Positions 45,281 to 54,520 of a DNA stretch of 64,000 nucleotides are shown here, one piece after another. The position numbers and the translations under genes are program-made. Under the pieces are notes generated by a model. It saw only the letters and a program-made list of their open reading frames with translations, searched no databases and had not been told where the DNA came from. Each line of letters begins with the position of its first letter. Position 1 is the stretch's first letter. This DNA comes from Euhalothece natronophila Z-M001 (lineage in GTDB: Bacteria; Cyanobacteriota; Cyanobacteriia; Cyanobacteriales; Rubidibacteraceae): positions 1,426,001 through 1,490,000 of the forward strand of contig NZ_CP042326.1 in the NCBI RefSeq assembly GCF_007904085.1. The letters are read 5' to 3'.

Positions 45281-46702
45281 ATGGCACAAACAAAACAAGC
45301 ATCGAGTGGTTTTAAAGCTGGGGTACAAGATTATGCCCTAACTTACTACACTCCCGATTACACCCCTAAAGATACTGATATTTTAGCCGCGTTCCGAGTA
45401 ACAGCCCAGCCAGGAGTTCCTCCTGAAGAAGCAGGGGCAGCGGTTGCCGCTGAATCTTCCACAGGAACTTGGACAACAGTTTGGACAGACCATCTCACCG
45501 ATTTAGACCGGTATAAAGGACGTTGCTACGAGATTGAGTCAATTCCAGGTGAAGAAAATCAGTTCTTTGCTTTTGTCGCCTATCCCCTTGACTTATTTGA
45601 AGAAGGATCCGTTACTAACTTATTAACCTCTATTGTTGGGAACGTCTTTGGCTTTAAAGCATTACGCGCCCTTCGTTTAGAAGACTTGCGGATTCCTGTA
45701 GCTTATCTCAAAACATTCCAAGGGCCTCCTCATGGCATCACCGTAGAACGGGATCTTCTCAATAAATATGGTCGTCCCTTACTCGGTTGCACCATTAAGC
45801 CCAAATTAGGACTATCCGCTAAAAACTATGGTCGCGCAGCTTATGAGTGTCTTCGTGGTGGCTTAGACTTCACCAAAGATGACGAAAACATTAACTCACA
45901 GCCCTTTATGCGGTGGCGCGATCGTTTCCTCTTTATTGCGGAAGCGGTTCATAAAGCCCAAGCTGAAACCAACGAAATTAAAGGTCACTATCTCAATGTC
46001 ACTGCCTCTACCTGTGATGAGATGCTCAAGCGTGCCGAATTCGTCAAAGAATTAGAGATGCCCATTCTGATGCACGATTATCTCACTGGTGGCTTTACCG
46101 CAAACACCACCTTAGCGAAATGGTGTCGTGATAATGGCGTTCTCATGCACATCCACCGCGCGATGCACGCTGTTATTGACCGTCAGAAAAATCATGGGAT
46201 TCACTTCCGTGTGCTGGCAAAATGCTTACGGATGTCTGGTGGCGATCACCTCCACTCAGGAACTGTTGTTGGGAAGTTAGAAGGTGAGCGCGATATTACC
46301 TTAGGTTTCGTGGATCAAATGCGCGAAGATCACGTGGAAGAAGATCGCTCTCGTGGTAACTTCTTTACTCAAGACTGGGCTTCCATGGGAGGAGTCATGC
46401 CTGTTGCTTCTGGCGGGATTCACATTTGGCATATGCCAGCGTTGGTTGATATCTTTGGAGATGATTCCTGCTTACAGTTTGGTGGCGGAACGTTAGGACA
46501 CCCTTGGGGAAATGCCCCCGGTGCGACAGCGAACCGTGTTGCTCTAGAAGCCTGTATTCAAGCTCGTAATGAAGGTCGTAACCTTGCTCGTGAAGGTAGC
46601 GATATTATCAAAGAAGCAGCACGCTGGTCACCTGAACTGAAAGTTGCTTCCGAACTCTGGAAAGAAATTAAGTTCGAGTACGAAGCAGTGGATACTATCT
46701 AG
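45281..46702 (+). CDS. rbcL: Rubisco large subunit (form IB)
   Basis: It catalyses CO2 fixation onto ribulose-1,5-bisphosphate. The 473-aa protein has [11 protein letters not shown] with catalytic Lys, [10 protein letters not shown] with the carbamylated Lys, [13 protein letters not shown] with the catalytic His, the loop-6 [10 protein letters not shown] and the phosphate-binding [15 protein letters not shown]. Full length. Followed by rbcX and rbcS in the order common in beta-cyanobacteria. Confidence 0.99.
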   Translation: MAQTKQASSGFKAGVQDYALTYYTPDYTPKDTDILAAFRVTAQPGVPPEEAGAAVAAESSTGTWTTVWTDHLTDLDRYKGRCYEIESIPGEENQFFAFVAYPLDLFEEGSVTNLLTSIVGNVFGFKALRALRLEDLRIPVAYLKTFQGPPHGITVERDLLNKYGRPLLGCTIKPKLGLSAKNYGRAAYECLRGGLDFTKDDENINSQPFMRWRDRFLFIAEAVHKAQAETNEIKGHYLNVTASTCDEMLKRAEFVKELEMPILMHDYLTGGFTANTTLAKWCRDNGVLMHIHRAMHAVIDRQKNHGIHFRVLAKCLRMSGGDHLHSGTVVGKLEGERDITLGFVDQMREDHVEEDRSRGNFFTQDWASMGGVMPVASGGIHIWHMPALVDIFGDDSCLQFGGGTLGHPWGNAPGATANRVALEACIQARNEGRNLAREGSDIIKEAARWSPELKVASELWKEIKFEYEAVDTI

Positions 46703-46746
46703 ATTTTTGACTCCCCACGATGCTGGGTCGGGAGAGGTTAATTATT

Positions 46747-47136
46747 ATGAACTCAAAACGAGTGGCTCAAGAAACTGCCAAAGTGCTGCAAGATTATTTA
46801 ACTTATCAAGCAGTGCGAACTATTCTGGATCAGTTATCAGAAACCAATCCCACCCAAGCTATCTGGTTACGTCAATTTTCTCAACAGCATAGTTTGCAAG
46901 ATAGTGAAAGCTATCTCAACGCCTTAATGGTGGAGCGAAAAGACCTTGTCATGCGAATTATGACTGTGCGAGAAGACCTTGCAGAAAGAGTTTTGGAGTT
47001 TTTACCAGAGATGGTTCGTTCTGGTATTGACCAATCTAATCTGCACTATCGTTGCCAAATTTTAGAACGTTTAACTCAAACGCCATCTGAAAATATAGAA
47101 AACTCGAACCCAGATGAAACGGATTCGAGTGAATAA
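46747..47136 (+). CDS. rbcX: Rubisco assembly chaperone RbcX
   Basis: RbcX is a dimeric helical chaperone that clamps the C-terminal tail of RbcL during L8 assembly. The protein (129 aa) has the conserved helix VAQETAKVLQDYLTYQAVRTILDQLSETNP in pieces and the YLNALMVERKDLVMRIMTVREDLAERVLEFLPEM core. An ATG at 46720 would add nine unrelated residues; the ATG at 46747 follows GAGAGG and gives the usual MNSKR start. It lies between rbcL and rbcS. Confidence 0.95.
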   Translation: MNSKRVAQETAKVLQDYLTYQAVRTILDQLSETNPTQAIWLRQFSQQHSLQDSESYLNALMVERKDLVMRIMTVREDLAERVLEFLPEMVRSGIDQSNLHYRCQILERLTQTPSENIENSNPDETDSSE

Positions 47137-47167
47137 TCCCTTTGTAAACTTCTGAGTGAAATCAATT

Positions 47168-47506
47168 ATGAAAACGACACCAAAAGAGCCTCGTTACGAA
47201 ACACTGTCTTATTTACCCCCTTTAACTGACCAGCAAATTGGTAAACAAATTCAATATATGTTGGATCAGGGGTTTATTCCTGCGGTTGAGTTTCAAGAAT
47301 CCCCTAAACCTGAAGATCACCACTGGACTTTATGGAAATTGCCTTTGTTTGAGGTTAATTCTCCTCAAGAGGTTTTAAACGAAGTGCGCGAATGCCGTTC
47401 TGAATACTCTAATTCCTACATTCGTGTAGTTGGTTTTGATAATATTCGTCAATGCCAAATGATTAGCTTTATTGTTTATAAACCTGAAGGTGGCGTTCGC
47501 TACTAA
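47168..47506 (+). CDS. rbcS: Rubisco small subunit
   Basis: The small subunit caps the L8 core. The 112-aa protein starts [24 protein letters not shown], here shown for the diagnostic start, and has [32 protein letters not shown] and a C-terminal SFIVYKP. A GTG at 47156 would add four residues, but the ATG at 47168 matches the conserved N-terminus. The sequence resembles the CcmM repeats only distantly, as expected. Confidence 0.97.
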   Translation: MKTTPKEPRYETLSYLPPLTDQQIGKQIQYMLDQGFIPAVEFQESPKPEDHHWTLWKLPLFEVNSPQEVLNEVRECRSEYSNSYIRVVGFDNIRQCQMISFIVYKPEGGVRY

Positions 47507-47547
47507 TACCATTTCCATAATGGGTCAACTTGATTAGGTAGAATCGG

Positions 47548-47577
47548 CTCTCCAGTTTTTACTGGAGAGTTTTTTTT
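47548..47577 (+). terminator. Intrinsic terminator after rbcS
   Basis: A perfect 9-bp stem (CTCTCCAGT / ACTGGAGAG) with a TTTT loop is followed by eight T. It ends the ccm-rbc cluster about 40 bases after the rbcS stop. Confidence 0.93.
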
Positions 47578-47601
47578 GTGGTTTGAGGCTTCAATTTCTG
47601 A

Positions 47602-49011
47602 CTACGCCCCTGAGGTTGCTTTAGTGATTTCTAATATGGCTTGACTGGTTTCTTCACCGCGACGTACACAGTCGCCAAGGGCTACCCCATCAAGATAGTT
47701 ACTGCATAAAAAGAGGCCTGGCAAGTCTTTTAAGCCATCTTTTGCAGTCTTTAAACGCTCTAAATGCCCAACATTATATTGAGGAATTGCTTTTGACCAC
47801 AAACGAACTGCTAACGGTTTAGGTTCGGTGTTGGGCTTAACTAAAACCTTTTCTAAGTCTTGATGCACTTGTTGGATAATTTCCTCTTCACTGAGTTGGG
47901 CAATTTCAGGATCAGTTGCGCCGCCAATAAAGTTGGTGAGAAGATACCAGCCTTGAGGCGTGCGCCCTGGGAATAGAATGGAACTCCAGATTGTGCCTAA
48001 TGTCCGAAGATTTTGACTGCGAGGATTGAGATTACCAAAGCCATTGAGGGGGAAGCGTAGGGCATCAATGGGATAGGCGAGAACGACACAAGCCACAGGA
48101 GGATAGGGGATTTCAGCGAGGGCGTTACTGCTTTCAGGAGAGATATCTTGTAAGAGGGGAGAAGCTACATGAGCAGGTGTTGTTAAAACAACGGTTTTGG
48201 CTTCAATGGTTTGTTGCCCCTCAGGAGTAGAAAATTCAGCAATATAGCCCTGTTCGGGATGGCGAGAGAGGCTTTGCAGTTCCCAGTTGAGTTTTAGGTT
48301 ATCTCCCAGTTTAGACGCGATCGCGCTTGGTAATTGTTGTAATCCTTGCTTAAAGGTTCCCAGTTCTCCAGATTTAGTTTCAGGAATCTCTTTATTGTCT
48401 GTTGCGGCAGGTTTCTTTTTCTTCCCACGAGATAATATTGCCCCTGCGACTAAACCACCGCCAGTATCCGCTAGTTTGGTGACTCGTCCAAAGGCAGCTG
48501 CAGCCTCTAGTTGATTGACATCTCCAGCATAAACCCCAGAAACAAAGGGACTAACCAGACGTTCGGCAACTTCACTTCCCAGATTACGGGAGAAAAATTC
48601 AGCAACGGTTTCTGGTTGATTGGTGACTTTCGGCGGTGCAAACCCTAATGCACCACTTAACGCCCGTAGTTTCCCCAAAGGACTGAGTAAAGGAGTTGTA
48701 ATTGCAGCCGGGGGAGTCATGGGGACTTGACGTAATTTCCCTTGCCAATAAATATAACGAGGGAGAGCGCGATCGGCAAACACAAACTCATCTTTTAATC
48801 CGACATCCACAGCCAGTTTTAGCAATTCTGGGGTAGGGGAAAAACTATTGGGTCCTTCTTCCCAGAGAAATTCCCCTTGTTGTTGGCTAATGATATTACC
48901 ACCAGCGCGATCGCGCTTTTCCGTCACTAAAATTTCTTGATTCTTTTCTTGTAACCGATAGGCGGTACTTAAACCACTAATGCCAGCGCCAATAATTAAA
49001 CTATCTAACAT
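47602..49011 (-). CDS. hemY: Protoporphyrinogen IX oxidase, HemY type
   Basis: It oxidises protoporphyrinogen to protoporphyrin IX in heme and chlorophyll synthesis, using FAD and O2. The 469-aa protein has the N-terminal FAD motif IIGAGISGLSTAYRL (about 6-20), the EKRDRAGGNIIS segment, WEEGPNSF, the YAGDVNQLEAAAAFGRV region and a C-terminal YLDGVALGDCVRRG FAD segment. Many cyanobacteria use HemJ instead, so a HemY enzyme is of some interest. An insert rich in Lys (RGKKKKPAATDNKE, about 195-210) breaks the fold. Confidence 0.9.
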   Translation of the reverse strand: MLDSLIIGAGISGLSTAYRLQEKNQEILVTEKRDRAGGNIISQQQGEFLWEEGPNSFSPTPELLKLAVDVGLKDEFVFADRALPRYIYWQGKLRQVPMTPPAAITTPLLSPLGKLRALSGALGFAPPKVTNQPETVAEFFSRNLGSEVAERLVSPFVSGVYAGDVNQLEAAAAFGRVTKLADTGGGLVAGAILSRGKKKKPAATDNKEIPETKSGELGTFKQGLQQLPSAIASKLGDNLKLNWELQSLSRHPEQGYIAEFSTPEGQQTIEAKTVVLTTPAHVASPLLQDISPESSNALAEIPYPPVACVVLAYPIDALRFPLNGFGNLNPRSQNLRTLGTIWSSILFPGRTPQGWYLLTNFIGGATDPEIAQLSEEEIIQQVHQDLEKVLVKPNTEPKPLAVRLWSKAIPQYNVGHLERLKTAKDGLKDLPGLFLCSNYLDGVALGDCVRRGEETSQAILEITKATSGA

Positions 49012-49063
49012 ATCCCCTCCCGCAAGTCATCAGCCCCCTATTTTACCTAAAAATCAGGACTTT

Positions 49064-49723
49064 TTACGACGAGGATTCTTGATTTTTTGTCTGAGATAAT
49101 AACTCTGGTTTCACTCGATAGAAGAAAGAGACCAGAAGAGTGGTAAAAAAGCCTTCAATCACGGATAAAATACTGTAGGCAACTAACGCCAGTAATAGCG
49201 CATTTTGTTCCATTTCCGCATCAATCTCCGCAGGAAGGGTGGTAATAATAATCCCTGTAAAAATTAGTGCCGAAATGACTAATCCTCCCATACCCGCCAC
49301 AAAAGCAAATCCATTTAGCCAGAAAGCTGATTCTCGAAACCGATGCCGTAATTGGAAAAAATGATAAGCTAAAATGGCTGGAAGTCCCATAATCACAGCA
49401 TTAATCCCTAACGTTGAGAGTCCCCCATGTTGGAAAAAAACGGCTTGAAAAAATAAACCAATTAAAATCGCTGGAAAAGCAAAGTAGCCCAACACTACCC
49501 CCATTAGCCCATTCAAGACTAAATGAACGCTAGACGGGGGAACCGGAACATGAATTAAGGAGGCGACAAAAAACGCCGCCGTAAGTAAAGAAGCCTTGGG
49601 AATTTCCTCAGTGGGATTACTAAAGCGATTAATTTGCCGTAAAGAAAACCAAGTTAATCCGCCTGTGATGGCATAACCTGTAATTGTAACTGTGGGGGGA
49701 ACAATACCGTCTGGGATGTGCAT
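49064..49723 (-). CDS. cbiM: Cobalt/nickel ECF transporter S component CbiM
   Basis: CbiM is the substrate-binding membrane subunit of an ECF transporter for Co2+ or Ni2+. The 219-aa protein begins with the metal-binding MHIPDG (N-terminal amine and His2), has six to seven helices and the conserved SSVHLVLNGLMGVVLGYFAFPAI and QAVFFQHGGLSTLGINAVIMG segments. Start and upstream stop overlap in TGATG. The energising subunits CbiQ and CbiO are not in the window. Confidence 0.92.
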   Translation of the reverse strand: MHIPDGIVPPTVTITGYAITGGLTWFSLRQINRFSNPTEEIPKASLLTAAFFVASLIHVPVPPSSVHLVLNGLMGVVLGYFAFPAILIGLFFQAVFFQHGGLSTLGINAVIMGLPAILAYHFFQLRHRFRESAFWLNGFAFVAGMGGLVISALIFTGIIITTLPAEIDAEMEQNALLLALVAYSILSVIEGFFTTLLVSFFYRVKPELLSQTKNQESSS

Positions 49724-50202
49724 CAGCTTTCCTCTTGATTTGCAGACTTCTTACGAGCAAAGAAAAGGGCTGTCCCAACAAAGCCCCATACACCAAGGAT
49801 TGCCATGAGAGCCGTTTGTAAAGGGGTATAACCGCCCCCTTCCCAACCTTCTGCCACTGATTCCACTTCTCCCTCTTCAGAGGCTTCCACCTCAATTGCT
49901 GTCATATCACCGTGTCCTGCTTCTCGTAATCTTGCTACCCAAGTCCCTGGTTTTTCAGGATCAGGTACAAACACAAATGTTCCGTCTTCATCAGTCGTTC
50001 CTTCTAACCAAGGCTCATCAGGGTTTTCAGGAGAGTAGATGGTAATTTGGGCTTCTGACATCGCTTCTCCCGTGTCATAAGTGCCTCGTACTTCAATGGC
50101 GGACACTTGACGATGTTCAGCGATCGCGGCGTGTCCCCAAGCAGGAGCAGATGTTCCTAACAAGAAGAAACCAAGGTATAACGGGATCAGTTTAGCATTC
50201 AT
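49723..50202 (-). CDS. NikL/CbiN-like periplasmic accessory protein of the metal transporter
   Basis: A 159-aa protein with a signal peptide (about 1-23, ending APAWG), an exported beta-sandwich of the carboxypeptidase-regulatory type (VRGTYDTGEAMSEAQITIYSPE, then TDEDGTFVFVPDPEKPGTW), and a C-terminal membrane helix (TALMAILGVWGFVGTALFF, about 130-148). Such proteins accompany CbiM/NikM in place of CbiN. HGHAAIAEHRQ-like His residues just after the signal (GHAAIAEH) may bind metal. Coupled to cbiM by TGATG. Confidence 0.75.
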   Translation of the reverse strand: MNAKLIPLYLGFFLLGTSAPAWGHAAIAEHRQVSAIEVRGTYDTGEAMSEAQITIYSPENPDEPWLEGTTDEDGTFVFVPDPEKPGTWVARLREAGHGDMTAIEVEASEEGEVESVAEGWEGGGYTPLQTALMAILGVWGFVGTALFFARKKSANQEES

Positions 50203-50235
50203 TACTCTCTCTCCTATGATTACAAAGGTTTATAG

Positions 50236-51069
50236 TTACAGTTCAGTAATCCGACAGTGTCCTTCCCCAACATGACCTAATTCCGTAACACTATAGACAA
50301 GCGTGTCATGGAGATCATCGTCTAAATCTTCTCGCAGTTGTTCACTGGTAACATTAATACTGTCTCCATCGGCATACTCTAAGAACGGTTCAAAGCCAAA
50401 GGCTTCCGAGTTAGGAGACTCATCCATCCCCCGATCATCTCGACCAAAAAAGTGGTCAAAGTGGAATGTGGTATCTAATTCGGCTTCTCCACCAGCTTCC
50501 AACATTCCTTTACGCTCATCCCCTACATATTCCCCACAAGTATGGGCAACGGGCTTATCAAGAGAAATGACAAAATCAACGGTTCTACCATCTTTTTCCG
50601 CCGTTCCTTCCAGATACAGCGTTGAGCCTTCAGCATCACCACTTTCTGCCGTCACAAGTTCCCAATAGAGGGCATTATACATTCCTGCTGAGGCTTCCCC
50701 ACTGACAACTGTTGGCGTGTCATCCTCCCCGACTAAATCCACCGTTTCAGGAGACTCTAATAGCATGGCGCTAGTTGTGGCTTCGAGATCGTCATCGCTA
50801 TTGGCATCAAATGGGGGATCAGTTTGATGAGCTTCAATATTATTAAAGGTGACGTAAGCATGATTAAAACTCAAATCCCAGCCATCTTTACTCTGAAAGC
50901 CATCACGCAATCGGGACTCACCATCAGCGATTGCACTAAGTGTTCCCACTTCCCCAGAATCATCTATCGGCGTATCATCTTGAGCAATGTCATCTGGACC
51001 ACAGCCCATGGCAATTAGTGGAAAACTGAAAGCAATGAAAAAAATTGGTAACGCTGATTTTCTTCTCAT
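50236..51069 (-). CDS. Lipoprotein associated with the CbiM metal-transport group
   Basis: A 277-aa protein with a lipoprotein signal (FSFPLIAMGC, Cys23) and an acidic linker after it. The mature part has conserved-looking His/Cys segments: SFNHAYVTFNNIEAHQTDPP, AHTCGEYVGDERKG, TFHFDHFFGRDD and a C-terminal LGHVGEGHC, which suggest metal binding. I recall similar lipoproteins beside CbiM/NikL genes but cannot name the family. It is the first gene of the group, 33 bases upstream of the NikL-like gene. Confidence 0.65.
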   Translation of the reverse strand: MRRKSALPIFFIAFSFPLIAMGCGPDDIAQDDTPIDDSGEVGTLSAIADGESRLRDGFQSKDGWDLSFNHAYVTFNNIEAHQTDPPFDANSDDDLEATTSAMLLESPETVDLVGEDDTPTVVSGEASAGMYNALYWELVTAESGDAEGSTLYLEGTAEKDGRTVDFVISLDKPVAHTCGEYVGDERKGMLEAGGEAELDTTFHFDHFFGRDDRGMDESPNSEAFGFEPFLEYADGDSINVTSEQLREDLDDDLHDTLVYSVTELGHVGEGHCRITEL

Positions 51070-51318
51070 ATTTTTTATATAAATAAAGAAACTAATCTCT
51101 AGTTTGCTTATTTTTTCTTATCATTACAATCCCCCCATAGGGCATTTCATCTTAATTTCGGGCTAGAAGATTAACATGAGACGCGATCGCGCTTATCCTT
51201 TCAAAGCAAGGGCTTAGAATATGCAGAAACTAATCATCAATCGCACCCTAACTTTAAGCTAAGATCAACAGTTGATATGCAAGCGACTTATCTTTATAAA
51301 AAAACGCGATAGATAACC

Positions 51319-52830
51319 ATGGCAACGGGTAATATTAAAACGTCTTCAGTATCCGATCAGTCTCCAGATTCCCCTTCTCTCCCAACAGTGAATTTACTAA
51401 CAATGTTTCGGTTGGGGTTATTTCAGTTGGGACTAGGGATGATGTCGATTTTAACCTTAGCGGTGTTAAATCGCGTCATGATTACAGAATTAGCCATTCC
51501 CGCTACCGTGACGGCAGGAGTGATTGCGCTTCATCAGTTTTTTGCGCCTGCACGGGTTTGGTTTGGACAATTATCCGATGGAAAGCCTCTTTTTGGCTTA
51601 CATCGCAGTGGCTATGTTTGGTTGGGAACGATTGCCTTTGCCATTACTGTATTTGTAGCAGTGCAAGTTGTCTGGCAACTAGGAGGAACGGTTCGTGAGT
51701 TAGGAGATTGGGCTTGGACAGGAGAAACCATCTTTTTAACTGCTCTTCTCGGGATTATTTTCATTGTTTATGGATTAGCCTTAAGTGCTGGCTCAACTCC
51801 TTTTGCTGCTTTATTGGTGGATGTGTCAGAAGAGGAAAATCGCTCTAAAATCGTTAGCGTTACTTGGTCAATGCTGATGTTAGGAATTGTCATTGGGGGG
51901 ATTACAGGAGGTGTTTTCCTCAATGTGTTACAGCAAGAGGGACTTCCTTGGGGCGCGAATGTTGGTAGTTTATTATTGACAAACGAAAGAGTGATTGAAA
52001 ACCCCATTGAAAATTTACAGGGGGCAGTTAATCGGCTCTTTTTAATTGTTCCTTGGGTGGTTGTGGGGTTAGCCTTTTTAGCCACTTGGGGCATTGAAAA
52101 GAAGTTCTCTCGTTATACAAGTCGTTCAACTGTTGCGGAACGGGAAGATAGTGTCACTTTAGGGAAAGCATTTCGGGTTCTTACTTCTAGTCGCCAAACA
52201 GGATTATTTTTTGTGTTTTTAATGGTACTCACCATTAGTTTGTTTATGCAGGAGGCGGTATTAGAACCCTATGGGGGAGAAGTTTTTGATATGCCCATTG
52301 CTGAAACCACTCAGTTAAATGCCTTTTGGGGAGTAGGAACTTTAATTGGTTTTAGTACCACTGGTTTTTTAGTGGTTCCTCGTTTCGGGAAAAAGAATAC
52401 CACTCGTTTAGGCTGTGTTTTAACAGCAATAACCTTTCTCCTCATTATTCTTGCAGGCTTTACTGAAGAAACAATTTTATTAAAAGGAGCAGTCTTTGTC
52501 TTTGGTTGGGGGGCTGGTTTGACAACGACAGGGGCAATTAGTTTAATGTTAGATTTTACCGCAGCCGAAACCGCAGGCACATTTATTGGCGCTTGGGGAC
52601 TATCACAGGCTCTTTCTCGGGCGACAGCAACGGTTGCAGGGGGAGCGGTGTTAGATATTGGTCGCGGTATTTTTGAAGCACCTGTTTTAGCTTATGCCTT
52701 AGTGTTTGGCTTACAAGCAGTGGGAATGATTAGCGCGATCGCGCTTTTAAATCAAATTAGCCTCACTGAGTTTCGTAATTCCACACAAAAGGCGACAATG
52801 ATGGCAATGGAAGGAGATATTGAGGGATAA
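51319..52830 (+). CDS. PucC/BCD-family major facilitator
   Basis: A 12-helix transporter (503 aa) of the bacteriochlorophyll-delivery (PucC) subgroup of MFS. Diagnostic segments are FRLGLFQLGLGMMSILTLAVLNRVMI (about 31-56), APARVWFGQLSDGKPLFGLHRSGYVWLG in pieces (about 76-103) and TAAETAGTFIGAWGLSQALSRA (about 416-437). In cyanobacteria the group is linked to chlorophyll or light-harvesting proteins, but the substrate is unknown. It overlaps the next gene by one base (TAATG), so they are an operon. Confidence 0.88.
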   Translation: MATGNIKTSSVSDQSPDSPSLPTVNLLTMFRLGLFQLGLGMMSILTLAVLNRVMITELAIPATVTAGVIALHQFFAPARVWFGQLSDGKPLFGLHRSGYVWLGTIAFAITVFVAVQVVWQLGGTVRELGDWAWTGETIFLTALLGIIFIVYGLALSAGSTPFAALLVDVSEEENRSKIVSVTWSMLMLGIVIGGITGGVFLNVLQQEGLPWGANVGSLLLTNERVIENPIENLQGAVNRLFLIVPWVVVGLAFLATWGIEKKFSRYTSRSTVAEREDSVTLGKAFRVLTSSRQTGLFFVFLMVLTISLFMQEAVLEPYGGEVFDMPIAETTQLNAFWGVGTLIGFSTTGFLVVPRFGKKNTTRLGCVLTAITFLLIILAGFTEETILLKGAVFVFGWGAGLTTTGAISLMLDFTAAETAGTFIGAWGLSQALSRATATVAGGAVLDIGRGIFEAPVLAYALVFGLQAVGMISAIALLNQISLTEFRNSTQKATMMAMEGDIEG

Positions 52831-53666
52831 TGGAACAGTTTTGGTCGTCAGTTTTAGCATTTAGTGAAGAAGTTACCCAGCAAGTGGGAGCAATTCTCAG
52901 TCAGCAATTTGGCAAAGTACAAGCCACGAATAAACCTGATGGTTCTTTATTGACAGAGTCGGATCAATGGGCAGATGAGCAAATCCGAAGCGCGATCGCG
53001 CAAAAGTTCCCTGATCATGGCGTTCTCACAGAAGAGACTGTTCATATTTTTCCCGATACAGAATGGTGTTGGGTGATTGATCCCATTGATGGAACAACCA
53101 ATTTTACCCGTGGGATTCCCGTTTGGGGGATTTCCATGGGCTTACTATATCAAGGAGAGCCTGTTTTTGGGTATGTCCACTTTCCCATTCTCCAACAGTC
53201 TTTTCATGGCTTCTGGCTGGAAAATTCTGGGTTAGAAGGCGAAAACGGGGCTTATTGCAACGGACAGCCAATTCACAGTAGCCCAGATGATCTCTCTACC
53301 AATCATTTATTTAGTCTCTGCGTTCGCAGTGCTGATATTTTAGGGCAGCCTTTTCCCTGTAAAACTCGGATTGTGGGCGTTTGCACTTATAGCTTTTTAC
53401 TGGTGGGAATTGGGGCAGCTTTAGGCGCAGTGGAAGCGATTCCCAAAGTTTGGGATTTAGCCGCAGTCTGGGCAATTGTCCAAGGCGCAGGGGGAAAATT
53501 TGTATCTCTGACTCCTACTTCCCCTTTCCCCTTACAGCCAGGTGAAGATTATGGCAAAAAGCCTTTACCCACCCTTGTTCTTAGTCGTTCTGAATTAGCT
53601 TCTACATTTGAACCATTAGTTCAATCGGTTGCGAAATCAAGCAATTCCCCCAACCTCTCTTACTAA
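52830..53666 (+). CDS. Inositol-phosphatase family protein (SuhB-like)
   Basis: A Li+-sensitive Mg2+-dependent phosphatase of the inositol monophosphatase superfamily. The 278-aa protein has GVLTEET (metal-binding Glu), the DPIDGTTNFTRGIP motif (about 86-99) and the C-terminal PKVWDLAAVWAIVQGAGG motif (about 206-223). The substrate may be inositol-1-phosphate, histidinol-phosphate or a sugar phosphate; it cannot be settled here. Its start overlaps the upstream stop. Confidence 0.9.
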   Translation: MEQFWSSVLAFSEEVTQQVGAILSQQFGKVQATNKPDGSLLTESDQWADEQIRSAIAQKFPDHGVLTEETVHIFPDTEWCWVIDPIDGTTNFTRGIPVWGISMGLLYQGEPVFGYVHFPILQQSFHGFWLENSGLEGENGAYCNGQPIHSSPDDLSTNHLFSLCVRSADILGQPFPCKTRIVGVCTYSFLLVGIGAALGAVEAIPKVWDLAAVWAIVQGAGGKFVSLTPTSPFPLQPGEDYGKKPLPTLVLSRSELASTFEPLVQSVAKSSNSPNLSY

Positions 53667-53773
53667 GGTAGGGCTGTTTCATTCTCCCTCAAAAATTTTC
53701 GATGAATTCCTAAAATTCTGATGAGGGGGGGTAAAATTTTAAGTTCCAGAGATAGGTATTGGTTAAAATTATA

Positions 53774-54238
53774 TTAGTTAGGAACAATGACTTGAATTTT
53801 AGCGTACCAATTAAAGTCACTTTTATTAAAGGTATAAATTCTTTTAATTTGATAAGCTAACATAGTTGCCAAGTGGATTCTATCAAAAACTTCTGCGCCA
53901 ATAACTGCAGTTTCTTCTAATAATGGGAGCCAATAGTCAATTAAATTTTCTGGTGGTGGCAAGATTCTCAGGTTAGGCATTTGGGAGAACCGTTTGATAC
54001 GTGAGACAGCTTCTTGGGGAGATATTGGATTCGTAATACTTTTTGAACTGGTTACAACAGCATAAAATTCTGCCAAGATTTGTGGGGAAATACAAAGAAT
54101 TTCTGTCTCATTCGGTCGGATAGTTTCTAAGGCTGCTCGATGTTTATCCCGATTTTCTGAACTTAAGTCAATGGAATAAACTAGAACATTGGTATCTAAA
54201 AATGTCTGTGTTTTATGAATTGATGCCATAAATGTCAC
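53774..54238 (-). CDS. PIN-domain toxin (VapC-like)
   Basis: A 154-aa PIN ribonuclease. Conserved acidic residues are seen in TFLDTNVLVYS (Asp14 region), ILAEFYAVV, and VFDRIHLATM (Asp about 118), with a final FNKSDF. VapC toxins cleave tRNA or rRNA. The start (ATG at 54238) overlaps the antitoxin gene by 26 bases, a usual arrangement. An ATG three codons later is possible. Confidence 0.85.
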   Translation of the reverse strand: MTFMASIHKTQTFLDTNVLVYSIDLSSENRDKHRAALETIRPNETEILCISPQILAEFYAVVTSSKSITNPISPQEAVSRIKRFSQMPNLRILPPPENLIDYWLPLLEETAVIGAEVFDRIHLATMLAYQIKRIYTFNKSDFNWYAKIQVIVPN

Positions 54239-54446
54239 TCCGATGTAAGGAATTTTTTATTCCAATATCGGCAACTAGCCAATCAAATTCTTGATGAAGC
54301 TGTTGTAACTTTTCGTCTTCATCTTTTTGACTTGTTTCTGGGATGGCTTCGTTTTGAGAGTTTTGTTTAAGACGTTCGATAAATGCTTGGACTTGACTAA
54401 TTTGTTCGGGAGTTAATCCCGTTAAATCTACTTGAAAATTACTCAT
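54213..54446 (-). CDS. Antitoxin partner of the PIN-domain toxin
   Basis: A 77-aa protein with an N-terminal helical part (TGLTPEQISQVQAFIERLKQNSQ), an acidic linker and a C-terminal DWLVADIGIKNSLHRSDIYG segment that could wrap the toxin. It precedes and overlaps the PIN gene. Antitoxin identity is from arrangement and size; no clear DNA-binding fold is visible. Confidence 0.65.
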   Translation of the reverse strand: MSNFQVDLTGLTPEQISQVQAFIERLKQNSQNEAIPETSQKDEDEKLQQLHQEFDWLVADIGIKNSLHRSDIYGINS

Positions 54447-54520
54447 GGCTTTAACCTCTTTTAGTTCATTAATTCTAGATTAACTCTCCAGCTACTTTTG
54501 ATAAATACTATAGCAACTTA

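Noticed and set aside
46720-46746. Upstream ATG for rbcX
   Set aside because: It adds residues not found in RbcX; the ATG at 46747 has a better ribosome site and the conserved start.
51070-51318. Cobalamin riboswitch ahead of the CbiM group
   Set aside because: No B12-box-like segment or matching structure seen in this short spacer.
53667-53773. Possible insertion-sequence end (GGGCTGTTTCATTCTC) after the phosphatase gene
   Set aside because: No paired inverted end or transposase remnant could be found near it.
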